A stretch of 64,000 nucleotides of DNA from Priestia koreensis (GCF_001274935.1 NZ_LILC01000016.1:51914-115913); one strand, 5' to 3'. Counted from the stretch's first letter, positions 17,070 through 26,679 are shown. The notes: generated by a model not told the origin, from the sequence alone. Program-made: numbers and translations.

Positions 17070-17576
17070 TCATCTAGTCGTCCACTCATAATAAACAAAT
17101 CGTACATCGTCACTATGAAGATGAAGCGTATCATCTTCTCCCACGTAGCGAAAGCTATTTTTCTCTAGTACCTTTTGTGAACCAATGTTCGTATGCGTTG
17201 TTTTCGCTTTAATCTCTTGAACTTCACTGTTTCGCAGCGCTTCTTGTAAAAGCATTCCCACTGAACGGCTAGCCACACCTTTCCCTGTATGAGCTTCACC
17301 GATTCGATAGCCAAGATGAGCAGAGCCATCGTGTAGATCAGTCAAATTAACGCGCCCTAAGATGTGCTCCTGCTCGTTTTTAATAAGATAAAAGTACGAC
17401 TTTCCCTGTCTCTGTTCCTCTAGTAATTCCTGTAGGCTTTCCCAAAAGTTTTTAAAGTAGTAATAATGATCGCCTCGACCTGGAATCATTTTTTCGAAAT
17501 AGGCCCGGTTGCTCAGCTCAAAAGCAAATAAGTTCTCAGCATCTGACACGCGTAACGGATTTAACGAAAGGTTCAT
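17070..17576 (-). CDS. RimJ/RimL-type GNAT acetyltransferase
   Basis: This 168-residue protein has the RimJ/L pattern: LSLNPLRVSDAENLFAFELS, HLGYRIGEAHTGKGVASR and THTNIGSQKVLEKNSFRYVG. Such proteins acetylate protein N-termini or small amines. An esterase-like gene lies 22 bases upstream on the same strand, so the two probably share a transcript. Confidence 0.86.
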   Translation of the reverse strand: MNLSLNPLRVSDAENLFAFELSNRAYFEKMIPGRGDHYYYFKNFWESLQELLEEQRQGKSYFYLIKNEQEHILGRVNLTDLHDGSAHLGYRIGEAHTGKGVASRSVGMLLQEALRNSEVQEIKAKTTHTNIGSQKVLEKNSFRYVGEDDTLHLHSDDVRFVYYEWTTR

Positions 17577-17598
17577 TTACTTCACCTCGTTTATTTTT

Positions 17599-18399
17599 TT
17601 ACAGTGACATTGGGCTTTCCCACACGGTAGTAAAATCATCTGCGCGTAGGCGAATACGGCAATCTTTGTCTAAAAAGAACGATAAAACCGCTGGTACTCG
17701 CTCTTTAAAATACGTATATTCATGTTTTCCACCTTCAATGATGTCAAACGTCACGTTTTCAACTTTATTTTGCAAACGCGCATAAATAGCTTGGTTACTC
17801 TCTAAAAAGAATTGATGCTGCGCTGCATTTTCCCCTTCAAGCGTTCCGCAGTCTAAGTACACTTTTTGAAGAGCAGACAAGTCCGATGATAGAATCAGCT
17901 GTTCAAGTGACTCCAACTGATCCAAATATGCTGACACGCAGGCTACTTTCTGAAACACGTGTGGATATCGGCAAGCAGCGTATAACGACAGCAGACCGCC
18001 TAGCGAAATACCCGCCATGGAAGTTTGGTCTGGAATCGTACGATATACTTGATCAATGAACGGCTTTAGCTTCTCGACGATAAAATCAATATACGCTTCT
18101 CCTTTTCCGTTCCCCCCATCAGCATTCAACCACGGTCTATATTCAGCTCCTCTTTGCTCTGAGGACAAATTTGAATGAATAGCTACGACAATTGCTTCTG
18201 TGCCAGAAAGCTCCAAAAATTCGCGAAGTCCAAGTGATCGACCTCCTACCGCATCCGAATCCTCAAACACATTTTGTCCATCGTGCATATAAAGAACGGG
18301 ATATGATTTATCTTCGTCATGATAGCGACGAGGTAAATAAACGGTAACATCTCTCTCTTGCTCAAATGGTTTTATATACATGCTGAATGTTTGTAACAT
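17599..18399 (-). CDS. Esterase of the Fes/D family (alpha/beta hydrolase)
   Basis: This 266-residue protein starts MLQTFSMYIKPFEQERDVTV. It has YPVLYMHDGQNVF, the nucleophile elbow GISLGG, and a C-terminal GGKHEYTYFKERVP containing the likely catalytic His. These are the hallmarks of the putative esterase family that includes enterobactin esterase and YbbA/BesA-like trilactone hydrolases. Activity on a siderophore is possible, but no siderophore genes are in the window. The ATG at 18399 has AGGGGAGC upstream. Confidence 0.82.
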   Translation of the reverse strand: MLQTFSMYIKPFEQERDVTVYLPRRYHDEDKSYPVLYMHDGQNVFEDSDAVGGRSLGLREFLELSGTEAIVVAIHSNLSSEQRGAEYRPWLNADGGNGKGEAYIDFIVEKLKPFIDQVYRTIPDQTSMAGISLGGLLSLYAACRYPHVFQKVACVSAYLDQLESLEQLILSSDLSALQKVYLDCGTLEGENAAQHQFFLESNQAIYARLQNKVENVTFDIIEGGKHEYTYFKERVPAVLSFFLDKDCRIRLRADDFTTVWESPMSL

Positions 18400-18467
18400 A
18401 GTGTAGCTCCCCTTTGTTTGTAATAATGCGTTCACTGCTTAACGAAGAATGGGTATCGCCTTTCCTT

Positions 18468-18899
18468 TCAATCGATAATAAACGGCTTTTGTCTAATCGT
18501 TAGATTGAACGGCAGGTTATCTTTTGAAAAAAATCGGTGCTCCTTTGTTTCCATTCCTTCTTGTCGAAGCTCCCCTGAATACGAAACGGTTTTAAAAATG
18601 ACTTGAACACTAAAGACGCGATCCCGATTCGGATACTCAAAAACGTTTTGCTCGCCAGAATATAGGCCGAATAGCTCCAAATGGTCGACCGTTAGACCCG
18701 TTTCCTCAAAGACCTCACGACTAGCAGCCTCTGTGAACGTTTCACCAATCTCCATTAACTATCCAGGTATGCACCACGTATCGTCATCCGTTCAGTGCTG
18801 CAATAGAATTTGTCTACTATGTTCAATAATAACGCCACATCCAACGGTCAGAAGTGTTTCATGTCCAATAAATTGGCGCATTGTTTCAATATAATTCAC
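18468..18899 (-). pseudogene. NUDIX hydrolase gene with two in-frame stops
   Basis: One reading frame from a GTG at 18899 to 18468 (144 codons) gives a NUDIX protein: ETLLTVGCGVIIEHSRQILL, then TDDDTWCIPG, then MEIGETFTEAASREVFEETG with the REVFEETG core of the NUDIX box. It is interrupted by TGA at 18792-18794 (where Arg, CGA, would fit) and TAG at 18759-18761 (where the second Gly of the NUDIX PGG would be). The second stop destroys the catalytic box. The part after it remains open for 95 codons. It is either a decayed gene or sequencing error at two sites. Confidence 0.8.
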
Positions 18900-19039
18900 C
18901 AAACTGGTTCCCCTTTTAAAAAAAGAATTCTATATGTGAAAACATACATGCTATAATTAGTTTACACCTTACATATATTAGGTGACCACTACTTTTTCAG
19001 AATATTTCATATTTAGTAGATATGGAGGACATATAATTC

Positions 19040-19585
19040 ATGCCTAGCAAAAGTCTTTTTAACGGTCAATCTATTAAACTAGCGGCTCCGCGTGTAGAAG
19101 ATGTGGAGACGATGCTTACTTGGGGACAAGATTCTGATTATCTACGAAATCTTGATACGGATATCGCTTTTCCCTACTCACAAGAGCAACTTGAGCTTGA
19201 GGGCGAACCACGCTCCAACGAAGCTTATTTTCGAATTCGAACCATTGAAGACGATGAACTAATCGGATTTGTCGTCATTCATAAAATCGAATGGAACAAC
19301 CGATGCGGACTGCTTGCAATTGGAATTGGCGACCCAAATAATCGAAATAAAGGGTACGGAAAAGAAGCGCTGCAGCTCATTCTTCGCTTTGCCTTTCACG
19401 AGCTGAACTTGCATCGCGTAGGTCTTGACTATATTTCCTATAATCCCAGAGCAGCACGCGCTTATGAAGCTGTTGGATTTAAACAAGAAGGCGTAATTCG
19501 TGATGCTGTCTATCGTGACGGAGTACATTCCGATCGCATTATGATGGGGATTTTACGAAGTGAGTGGGAAGCGTCTCAGGCATAA
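19040..19585 (+). CDS. RimJ/RimL-type GNAT acetyltransferase
   Basis: This 181-residue GNAT protein contains AIGIGDPNNRNKGYGKEALQ as its acetyl-CoA loop, LHRVGLDYISYNPRAARAYE, and VGFKQEGVIRDAVYRDG at the C-terminus. This is the common form of Bacillus RimL-like enzymes. The start has TGGAGGA upstream. It stands alone between the broken NUDIX gene and a terminator. Confidence 0.88.
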   Translation: MPSKSLFNGQSIKLAAPRVEDVETMLTWGQDSDYLRNLDTDIAFPYSQEQLELEGEPRSNEAYFRIRTIEDDELIGFVVIHKIEWNNRCGLLAIGIGDPNNRNKGYGKEALQLILRFAFHELNLHRVGLDYISYNPRAARAYEAVGFKQEGVIRDAVYRDGVHSDRIMMGILRSEWEASQA

Positions 19586-19589
19586 AAAA

Positions 19590-19880
19590 GAGAATGATGG
19601 CTCGAGGCCACTGAAAAACTTCGAATTTTTTAGATGATCAGTAGAACATAAGACAAAAAGCTGGATCGATTCTGTTTTCTGGAATCGACCCAGCTTTTTC
19701 TTCCTTCTTTTTAGGTTGATGGTGAAAATGGCTATTGTCCCTCTGCATTGCCATGTCAACGAGAACCTTGAATGTGGCTACCTCATACCCGTGTCTATGC
19801 TTGCACTATTCTTCGCTTCAATTTTAGACCGTCCCTTTGATTTCTCCTTGAAGTAGGCTCTTCTTTAAAAAGGTGCTTGT
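19590..19880 (-). mobile_element. Decayed C-terminal remnant of a transposase
   Basis: On the minus strand three frames together give pieces like the end of a Bacillaceae transposase: SKIEAKNS, then GYEVATFKVLVDMAMQ in a second frame, then AIFTINLKRRKKK and SKFFSGLEPSFSF in a third. IS1182-type transposases end in a similar order (IEAKN..., HGY..., MQIQ..., FTVNLKRI). The frames are broken, no N-terminus or inverted repeats remain, and the terminator at 19656-19699 lies inside. It is probably a relic of an old insertion. Confidence 0.5.
19656..19699. terminator. Large hairpin terminator
   Basis: AAAAAGCTGG-ATCGATTC pairs with GGAATCGAC-CCAGCTTTTT across a short loop, giving a long stem with A and T flanks. 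It could serve the plus-strand acetyltransferase gene or be the outer end of the transposon relic. Confidence 0.7.
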
Positions 19881-19963
19881 TCCGTATGTTTCGTTGACGT
19901 TAATGAAACGGAATCATTAAAACCACCCTTTCGAATAAATGAATTTTCTTCATTATAAAGCAA

Positions 19964-20187
19964 AAAAACAGCCAAGTTCCTTTCAACATGGAAACTTGGC
20001 CATTACATCTGATGCAGTCGCTCTAGGTTGTTTGGAACGGAAGGTGCGAGACTCCTGCGGGATTAGCGTGACAGGTGAGACCCCGCAGAGGAGCGAGGAG
20101 GCTCACCGCACGCCCCGCGGAAAGCGAAGCGACCTGGAGTGGAAATCAACCGACTCCGTTATGAACGCAATCCTTTAATGGCTTTTT
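19964..20187 (-). repeat. Dispersed ~220-bp repeat, copy 2
   Basis: This copy is about 95% identical to 7003-7223. In the minus sense it begins about 36 bases behind the mmuM stop and ends in a CCAAGTT/AACTTGG hairpin followed by GCTGTTTTTTT. The blocks GCGGG...CCCGC and GGTGAG...CTCACC are preserved, and the outer stem is extended by GCGTG/CACGC. It has the same position and orientation relative to its gene as copy 1. Confidence 0.82.
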
Positions 20188-20222
20188 TAGCAGCCTTGAA
20201 TGGATGCTTCCCTTTTTTTCAT

Positions 20223-21158
20223 TTATGAACGAATCAACTTTTCAATTGCTTGAATATCGTCTGGTTTCGTGCGACAGCAACCACCAATGAGCTGCGCCCC
20301 GTGCTCAAACCATTTTTTTGCTTCACATGCGTAATCTCCAGAAGAAGATCCTTCCCACTTTTTGGTGACGGCATTGTATTGTTCACCTGAATTTGGATAC
20401 ACCACAACGGGCTTATCACTTTCACTTTTTATGTGGGTAATAAGAGACGGAATAAAGGCAGGTGGCGTACAGTTAATCCCGATAGCCGCCACCTGATCGT
20501 AATCCGTTAAAAAGCGCGCGCATTTAGCAATAGGCGTACCATCACTGATATGATGCTCGTCCTTTGAACTGAACGTGATCCACGCGTAGGCCTGTGGAAA
20601 TTCACCCAGTACTTCCACAAGTGCCTCCGCTTCTTCTAAGCATGGAATCGTTTCACAGGCTAATATATCGGCACCCGCTTCAATTAATGCCTGAATACGA
20701 GGGCGATGAAAAGCTACTAGCTCATCCTTTGAAACCCTATAATCTCCGCGGTACTCAGAGCCGTCCGCTAGAAATGCGCCGTACGGACCAACGGATGCTG
20801 CCACAATTGGTTTCGGACGCGCTTGTTGATCAGAAACCGTCTCCCAAAACTCATCACGTGCTTCCACAGCAAGCGTAACGGACTGCTGAATAAGACGATA
20901 CGCTTCTTCTCGGCTCACTCCCCGTTCGGCAAATCCCTCAAATGTCGTTTGATAACTCGCTGTAATGGCGCAATCAGCCCCTGCTTGAAAATAATCCATG
21001 TGTACCTGCTTAATCAGGTCAGGATTTTCCATTAATATTTTTGCAGACCATAATGGATTATTTAAATCACAGCCGTGGCGCTCTAACTCTGTTGCTAGAG
21101 CACCGTCTAATATAAGAGCTGGAAAATCAGTTAATATACGTTGAATTGGATTCATCAT
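20223..21158 (-). CDS. mmuM: Homocysteine S-methyltransferase
   Basis: This 311-residue protein has the zinc-dependent homocysteine methyltransferase pattern: LILDGALATELERHGCDLNN, GPYGAFLADGSEYRGDY, AIGINCTPP, and the C-terminal zinc ligands GGCCRTKPDDI. It would methylate homocysteine using S-methylmethionine or S-adenosylmethionine. The permease gene upstream on the same strand (22619) is the partner that imports the methyl donor. The ATG follows AAGGTG at seven bases. Repeat copy 2 forms its 3' region. Confidence 0.92.
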   Translation of the reverse strand: MMNPIQRILTDFPALILDGALATELERHGCDLNNPLWSAKILMENPDLIKQVHMDYFQAGADCAITASYQTTFEGFAERGVSREEAYRLIQQSVTLAVEARDEFWETVSDQQARPKPIVAASVGPYGAFLADGSEYRGDYRVSKDELVAFHRPRIQALIEAGADILACETIPCLEEAEALVEVLGEFPQAYAWITFSSKDEHHISDGTPIAKCARFLTDYDQVAAIGINCTPPAFIPSLITHIKSESDKPVVVYPNSGEQYNAVTKKWEGSSSGDYACEAKKWFEHGAQLIGGCCRTKPDDIQAIEKLIRS

Positions 21159-21200
21159 CTGTTCACACCTTTTTTAAAATACTTCTTTTTACACGAACTT

Positions 21201-22619
21201 CTATTTTATATGATGGAGTGTGGACTTTTTTACACCCGCACGCTTAGACTTGCTCGTCAAATAATAGACCACATAGCATAGCACGATGAACGGGATCCCG
21301 TAATAAAGAGCCGCACGTTGATTTTCGTCAAAGGCAATTCCGACACAGGAAGCGAAACATAATAAAAATGCTGCAATCGGGACAATTGGATAAAGCGGTG
21401 TACGATAATGCAACTCTTTTAGGTCGTGCCCCTCTTTTACAAATCGACGTCGAAATAAATATTGTGATGCGGCAATCCCCATCCAAACAACCACAACCGC
21501 AAATCCAGAAATAGAGACCAAAATGAGGTAAACCGTATCTGGCGCAACGACGCTAGAAAACAGGGCCAAACATCCTCCTAGCATGCTAAAGACGAGCGCC
21601 GGCATTGGTACTCCTCTTCTATTCACTCGTCCGAAATAAGACGGAATCATCTTCTCATTTGAGAGTGACCACAGCATACGTGACGAAGCATAGAGACCTG
21701 AATTTGCTGCAGATAGAATGGCAGTGATAATCACAAAGTTCATCATATCAGCGGCGTACGGAATACCAATACGATCAAACACCACGACAAATGGACTTTC
21801 AATGACACCTGCTTGCTTCATTGGGATCAGTGCGGATAACACAATAATGGTTCCAACAAAAAAGAGCAGTAGACGCCAAACCGTTGCTTTAATAGCTTTT
21901 GGAATACTTTTCTTCGGATCTACGCTCTCTCCAGCGGTCACTCCGATGAGCTCCGTTCCAGAAAATGCAAAGTTGACAGACAGCATGACCATAAAAATAG
22001 GCAAGATGCCGTTTGGAAAGAGGCTTCCACTTGATGAGAAGTTTGAAAACATCGGCGCTGCTTCCGTGCCTTTCATTGAAAGAAGGCCAAACATCGCCGC
22101 TCCTCCTAGTACGATAAATAAAACAATGGTAATGACCTTAATAGCGGAAAACCAAAATTCCGATTCCGCAAAAAATTTAGTCGACAGTGCGTTCATGACA
22201 AAAATAAAGACACCAAAAATGGTACTCCACATCCAAACGGACGTATCTGGAAACCAGCGTTTCATAAACAACCCTGCTGCCGTGAACTCAGATCCTAGAG
22301 CGACGACCCACGTTAGCCAATACAGCCAAGCGATTGTGAAACCCGTTCCAGGTCCAATATACTTTGTCGCATACGTATGAAAAGAACCCGTCACTGGCAT
22401 GGAAACAGATAATTCTCCTAAGCACAGCATAACGAGGTACATAATGAGACCACCTACCAAGTAGGCAATGGTCGTCCCTAAAGGACCTGCTTGATTAATC
22501 GTGTACCCTGAGCTTAAAAATAACCCTGTTCCAATAACACCACCTAAGGAAATCATGAGTAAGTGTCGACTCTTCATTGTCCGCTGTAGTTCTTTTGGTC
22601 GTTCGTTCGTTTCTTCCAT
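21201..22619 (-). CDS. mmuP: S-methylmethionine / amino acid permease
   Basis: This 472-residue APC-family transporter with 12 spans contains [20 protein letters not shown], the APC signature, and [20 protein letters not shown]. Its position before mmuM indicates S-methylmethionine uptake, as in YbgF/YbgH and E. coli MmuP. I chose the ATG at 22619 ([12 protein letters not shown]) over one 25 codons earlier because the extra residues are not family-like. I found no SAM riboswitch upstream. Confidence 0.86.
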   Translation of the reverse strand: MEETNERPKELQRTMKSRHLLMISLGGVIGTGLFLSSGYTINQAGPLGTTIAYLVGGLIMYLVMLCLGELSVSMPVTGSFHTYATKYIGPGTGFTIAWLYWLTWVVALGSEFTAAGLFMKRWFPDTSVWMWSTIFGVFIFVMNALSTKFFAESEFWFSAIKVITIVLFIVLGGAAMFGLLSMKGTEAAPMFSNFSSSGSLFPNGILPIFMVMLSVNFAFSGTELIGVTAGESVDPKKSIPKAIKATVWRLLLFFVGTIIVLSALIPMKQAGVIESPFVVVFDRIGIPYAADMMNFVIITAILSAANSGLYASSRMLWSLSNEKMIPSYFGRVNRRGVPMPALVFSMLGGCLALFSSVVAPDTVYLILVSISGFAVVVVWMGIAASQYLFRRRFVKEGHDLKELHYRTPLYPIVPIAAFLLCFASCVGIAFDENQRAALYYGIPFIVLCYVVYYLTSKSKRAGVKKSTLHHIK

Positions 22620-22732
22620 ACCTTCATTCCACCCTACGCATTTAGAAGTGAACACTATAACTATAAGACATCCACTTTTTTTATTTCCTACCATAGTAAT
22701 CAGAATTATCTAAAATGTCAACCTAGTAAAAC

Positions 22733-22771
22733 AAAGAAGAGGAAAACCTATCGCCAGTTTTCCTCTTCTTT
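22733..22771 (-). terminator. Terminator after the DUF4097 gene
   Basis: On the minus strand AAAGAAGAGGAAAAC and GTTTTCCTCTTCTTT form a 15-bp stem followed by GTTTTAC. Confidence 0.85.
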
Positions 22772-22775
22772 TCTA

Positions 22776-23732
22776 TTATTTTAGTAAAAAGTCACCTGAT
22801 TGAACTCGTACCTTTACTTTATACATGCCATTCCCTATTTTACCGATTATGCGATTGTCTTCTTTTTCCTGATACATAAATCCAGGAAGCTTTAATTCTA
22901 TATCACCAGCGCGCGTATCTGCATCAACAGCAAGAGAAGCAGGATTTTCTGTATAGTTCATCGTCACATCACCGCTTGTCGTACGTGCACTTACATTTCC
23001 TTGCGTCCGCTCATTGTCAATCGTAATATCACCTGACATTGTTTCTGTCGTGACATTACCAGCAATATTCGCTAACTCAATATCACCTGATGTTGTCTCA
23101 AAGCTTGATGATTTCGCTTTGACGTCTAATCCGTGCAAGTCGCCGCTTGTTGTTTTTACTTGAAGACTTTCTGCTGTGTTGCTACGAGCCGTTAAATCAC
23201 CGCTCCTTGCGCTCATTTTAAGTAATTTCCCAATCTCATTGTTCGTTGCGTTTATATCACCTGATGTTGTATGAAGTGACATCGTCTCTGCCTTAATTCC
23301 TGTTGCCGTGATGTCACCTGATTGGAGCTGGACCTTCAGCATTTTGTACTGTTTTTTCGGAACGTGTACTTTTACATTCACATCTTCTAAGTTAACTCCC
23401 ACCATAAACGATGGCATTTTCCGACTTACGGATATCGTTGCTTTGCTGCCATTTTCACGTATGTTTAGCTTATATCTATCTTCATAACGTTTGTTGATTC
23501 TTCCAGACGCTTCTACCGTCAATCGATTATCTTCAGCGGGCATAACCTGCACATCATTTGCAGAGACATCTACCTCGATACTTGTAATAGCAGGGTTCGT
23601 GATGACTTTCTTTTCATGAATTTCACTTGTCTTAAAGGATAAAATACCACCGTTTAGCTTGAAGGTAGCAGCGGATCCGATTATGCCTATGAAGAGTAGA
23701 ATGAGACCTGCATACACAAATTTTTTCATCAT
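22776..23732 (-). CDS. DUF4097 (LiaG-like) beta-repeat protein
   Basis: This 318-residue protein has an N-terminal membrane anchor (about 5-25) and then a right-handed beta-repeat domain in which SGD recurs about every 20 residues (LQSGDITA, TTSGDINA, ARSGDLTA, TTSGDLHG, TTSGDIEL, MSGDITID, TTSGDVTM). DUF4097 proteins such as LiaG sit in cell-envelope stress operons. The start overlaps the preceding stop as TAATG. It is the last gene of the padR operon. Confidence 0.85.
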   Translation of the reverse strand: MMKKFVYAGLILLFIGIIGSAATFKLNGGILSFKTSEIHEKKVITNPAITSIEVDVSANDVQVMPAEDNRLTVEASGRINKRYEDRYKLNIRENGSKATISVSRKMPSFMVGVNLEDVNVKVHVPKKQYKMLKVQLQSGDITATGIKAETMSLHTTSGDINATNNEIGKLLKMSARSGDLTARSNTAESLQVKTTSGDLHGLDVKAKSSSFETTSGDIELANIAGNVTTETMSGDITIDNERTQGNVSARTTSGDVTMNYTENPASLAVDADTRAGDIELKLPGFMYQEKEDNRIIGKIGNGMYKVKVRVQSGDFLLK

Positions 23733-24283
23733 TAAAATCCACCTTGCTTCACTAATTTAAGATTAAACTGAACATACATTTTTAAAACGCGGTATAAAAA
23801 CTTCCCAATATAGATCGTTGCAATTAAAAGTAGAATTCCTAACCCAAACAGCGCGGTAAACACGAATATCTGAAAGAGAATGCCCTCGAGTCCAAACATA
23901 ACGATTGAAAAAATGAGCAATAAAGGGGATAAAAAGACGACGACCGCTGTGACCGCAAAACCAACATAGCTCCCTAAAATTCCTGAAGCTGGACCAACGA
24001 CAAACACCAGATTGAACAAAATTAATCCAAAAGCAATCATGGTCATTTTAAATGTCGATGGCTTTCTAGTAGGTGCACTAACCCCACCGAACTGCTCTCC
24101 AACTAAATCTTTCGCAATAACGTAAGGATCTCCAAGGTCTCGGATGATCTCCGCCTCTGATTTTCCTTCTTCCATTCCCACCTCAAAGTGCTCTTCGTAA
24201 TCGTATAAAATTTCTTGACGTTCCACTTCTGGTAAATCACGCAACAAATCACGTAACTTCTGTAAAAATTCATTCTTCCCCAT
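23732..24283 (-). CDS. DUF1700 (HAAS-domain) membrane protein
   Basis: The N-terminal 75 residues (LRDLLRDLPEVERQEILYDY, then HFEVGMEEGKSEAEIIRDLG, DPYVIAKDLV) are the HAAS/DUF1700 domain. About four membrane spans follow. These proteins usually accompany a PadR regulator and a DUF4097 protein, as here, and are thought to regulate or anchor envelope functions. It overlaps padR by 14 bases and the DUF4097 gene by one. Confidence 0.87.
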   Translation of the reverse strand: MGKNEFLQKLRDLLRDLPEVERQEILYDYEEHFEVGMEEGKSEAEIIRDLGDPYVIAKDLVGEQFGGVSAPTRKPSTFKMTMIAFGLILFNLVFVVGPASGILGSYVGFAVTAVVVFLSPLLLIFSIVMFGLEGILFQIFVFTALFGLGILLLIATIYIGKFLYRVLKMYVQFNLKLVKQGGF

Positions 24284-24599
24284 GCGCTATGCCCTCCTCA
24301 ATAAACTGATTTACTGCGCCTGCAAATTGTCTCCATTCGTCAATCAGGGCCTCCATATACTTCTGGCCTGTCGGTGTGAGCGAGTAGTATTTACGCGGTG
24401 GTCCTTCAGAGGATTCTGCTAGATACGTTGTTAAATAATCGTCCTTTGTTAGACGCCTTAAAAGCGGATAAAGCGTTCCTTCTGCTACTTCAATTTTACT
24501 TGAAATATTCTGTGCTAATTCATATCCATACTGATCTTTGTTCGAAATCAGTATTAACACACACAGCTCAAGGACTCCCTTTTTAAATTGAACATTCAA
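24270..24599 (-). CDS. PadR family transcriptional regulator
   Basis: This 109-residue protein contains LELCVLILISNKDQYGYELA, AEGTLYPLLRRLTKDDYLTT and SSEGPPRKYYSLTPTGQKYM, which are the winged-helix core of PadR. It opens the padR-DUF1700-DUF4097 operon. The TTCACTACTGTATA repeats immediately upstream are likely its own operators. Confidence 0.9.
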   Translation of the reverse strand: MNVQFKKGVLELCVLILISNKDQYGYELAQNISSKIEVAEGTLYPLLRRLTKDDYLTTYLAESSEGPPRKYYSLTPTGQKYMEALIDEWRQFAGAVNQFIEEGIAHGEE

Positions 24600-24623
24600 T
24601 GGATAACCCCCTATTCAGTACTG

Positions 24624-24730
24624 TTCACTACTGTATAATATTCAATAGCTATTCAAAAAAATGCGCACGTCTGCCCTTCTGTACAAAATTTTCGTATCTG
24701 ACGTCCATTCACTACTGTATATTGTTCAGT
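24624..24730. promoter_or_regulatory. Direct repeats TTCACTACTGTATA upstream of padR
   Basis: The 14-base sequence occurs identically at 24624-24637 and 24708-24721, 84 bases apart (eight helical turns). Each is followed by a related TATTCA or TGTTCAGTAC block, and ATTCAGTACTG precedes the first. They flank the expected promoter of the padR operon. From 24784 to 25012 I see nothing further. Confidence 0.55.
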
Positions 24731-25012
24731 ACTAACGTGTAGAATTGTTCTTGTTATCTACACTATATAATATACTATTGAACATTGCAAGGTAGTGGAA
24801 CAAAAAAATAATAAATGGGCGTTTTTATGTCATAAATCACACCCATTTACCAATCATGCAGATATAACGCTGCCGAACCAAATTCAAATACGCTGAGAAG
24901 GACTGTCACACGAGCTTTCCTCGTACTACTACTTCCCTAACTTTCTCCTCTCGCTTGCTCCCTATCTCTCACTCTACGTATTATGTTTCATCATCCGTCA
25001 GCTTCTCTATAC

Positions 25013-25708
25013 TTAACTTAGGCTTGCAAGTAGCACCATCATGCCGTTTGTTGAACCATGGATAATGACCGATGGCCAAATGGAGTTGGTTCGTTCATAG
25101 GCTAGCGCAAAAAGAATTCCGCTCACAAAATTAACGGGCATCACGCTGTACGCCGGTATATGAGCCATTGTAAAAATAAGTGCGCTAATGAGCAGGCCAC
25201 CCGTTACCCCCATTCGCGTGCGAATCCAGCGATATAAAAATCCTCGATAAAACAGCTCCTCGTAAATGGGAGAAATGATCGCAGCCGACACAAAACCAAG
25301 AAAAACGGTCCAAAACGTCACATCCTGCTTGAGAGATTCAGTCTTGCTGTTTTCCCATGTACCTCCAATGTAGCTCATTGCGGAAACTAATATAACCGCA
25401 CTAATCATGACCATAATCGAAAATAGCGCAATCATTTTCCAATCTTTTTTTGCAAACGGAGTAACTCCTACTTCCCTCCATGCAAGGCTTTTTGGTCGTA
25501 GAGCAATAAAATAAACTCCGAGCGTTAACACGACTGCTATCGTTAGACCAATCAGCGTACCGGCGTATAATTCATTTTGAAACCACTGCTCATAAAGAGG
25601 CTTCAAACCAAATTTTATACCCCCTATTACCCCTACAAACTCAAGCAATAGTAACAACGTAAATTCTTTTATTCCCCAGCGGTCGACTGTTTTCCAGTTT
25701 TTATTCAT
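25013..25708 (-). CDS. CPBP family intramembrane metalloprotease
   Basis: This 231-residue membrane protein with about seven to eight spans carries the CPBP motifs: SPIYEELFYRGFLYRWIRTR (motif 1 EExxxR), ISALIFTMAHIP (motif 2) and IWPSVIIHGSTNGM (motif 3, with His). These proteins are relatives of the CAAX prenyl protease and are often involved in bacteriocin maturation or immunity. No bacteriocin gene is visible nearby. It diverges from a MerR gene. Confidence 0.88.
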   Translation of the reverse strand: MNKNWKTVDRWGIKEFTLLLLLEFVGVIGGIKFGLKPLYEQWFQNELYAGTLIGLTIAVVLTLGVYFIALRPKSLAWREVGVTPFAKKDWKMIALFSIMVMISAVILVSAMSYIGGTWENSKTESLKQDVTFWTVFLGFVSAAIISPIYEELFYRGFLYRWIRTRMGVTGGLLISALIFTMAHIPAYSVMPVNFVSGILFALAYERTNSIWPSVIIHGSTNGMMVLLASLS

Positions 25709-25801
25709 CTATTCAATCCTTCTTTCTTCATATGATATAATTCCACTGTATTAGATGACGTTACGTCACCTGCAAGCTTTTTTTATAGAAGGGGAGATAC
25801 G

Positions 25802-26530
25802 ATGAAAAAATGGACGACTGGGGAAGTCGCAAAGCAGCGCAATATTTCGCTTCGCACTCTTCGCTATTATGATCAGATTGACTTATTAACACCAAGTCAG
25901 CGTGATGAAAGTGGAAAACGTTATTATTCAGAGGAAGATCTGTTTCAGCTTGAAAAAATCCTTATTTTGAAATCGCTTTCGTTACCACTAGAAGATATTC
26001 GTAGTCTATTAGCCAAGCTGTCATACAAACAAATATTAGTTTCACACTACAATCACCTTCAAGAACAGCTTTCAGCGCTGCAAGGAAGTATTTCAAATAC
26101 GGGTTCACTGCTTAACATGCTCGAGGTCGAGGAGTCGCTATCGTGGGAACACGTCGCGACGCTTATTCGAAATTCAGAAACAAGCGCTAAAAAGTGGATG
26201 GATTATTTTCAAGAAGACGAAAGGGAGTTTTTGCAACAGCAGCTTCCAAAGCTACATAATAATGATGAAATTACCCATAGATACATCATGATCATAAAAG
26301 AAATTGAGCGCTGTCTCGCACATAACATCCCGGCCGAATCCGATGAAGGACGACAAATTGGCCAAACGTTAATACAGCTATCAGAAGAAACGTTTCAAGG
26401 AGATCAAGCACTAATGGAGGAATTTTGGAACGTAAGAAAACGACCAGCTGAAGAAACCGGACTATATCCCCTCTCAGATGAAGTATTGTCATACGTTGAG
26501 CGTTGCATTGCTTACGCTGACAATGTTTAA
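25802..26530 (+). CDS. MerR family transcriptional regulator
   Basis: The N-terminal MerR domain (WTTGEVAKQRNISLRTLRYY, then DQIDLLTPSQRDESGKRYYS) is followed by a long coiled coil and a ~120-residue helical effector domain of TipAS-like length. A GGGGAGA site precedes the ATG. It is divergent from the CPBP gene with 93 bases between, so it may regulate it. Confidence 0.85.
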   Translation: MKKWTTGEVAKQRNISLRTLRYYDQIDLLTPSQRDESGKRYYSEEDLFQLEKILILKSLSLPLEDIRSLLAKLSYKQILVSHYNHLQEQLSALQGSISNTGSLLNMLEVEESLSWEHVATLIRNSETSAKKWMDYFQEDEREFLQQQLPKLHNNDEITHRYIMIIKEIERCLAHNIPAESDEGRQIGQTLIQLSEETFQGDQALMEEFWNVRKRPAEETGLYPLSDEVLSYVERCIAYADNV

Positions 26531-26597
26531 TGAGCTTTCTCATACTAATTTGTACGGCGTAAATCGGACGGTAAGATGACGAAATGATTCCAAAACA

Positions 26598-26629
26598 AAC
26601 AAAGTGCTCCTAGTTAGAAGCACTTTGTT
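26598..26629. terminator. Hairpin after the merR gene
   Basis: AACAAAGTGCT and AGCACTTTGTT form an 11-bp stem; the T run after it is weak in both directions. Confidence 0.55.
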
Positions 26630-26679
26630 ACATTTTATGATCTTCTAAAAGATCCATTCTTGCTTTATTACTCTGCCCG

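Noticed and set aside
21718..22380. A 220-residue plus-strand frame
   Set aside because: It is antisense to the mmuP permease gene and has the low-complexity look of a complementary frame.
22620..22775. SAM (S-box) riboswitch before mmuP
   Set aside because: The leader is too short and shows none of the S-box conserved blocks.
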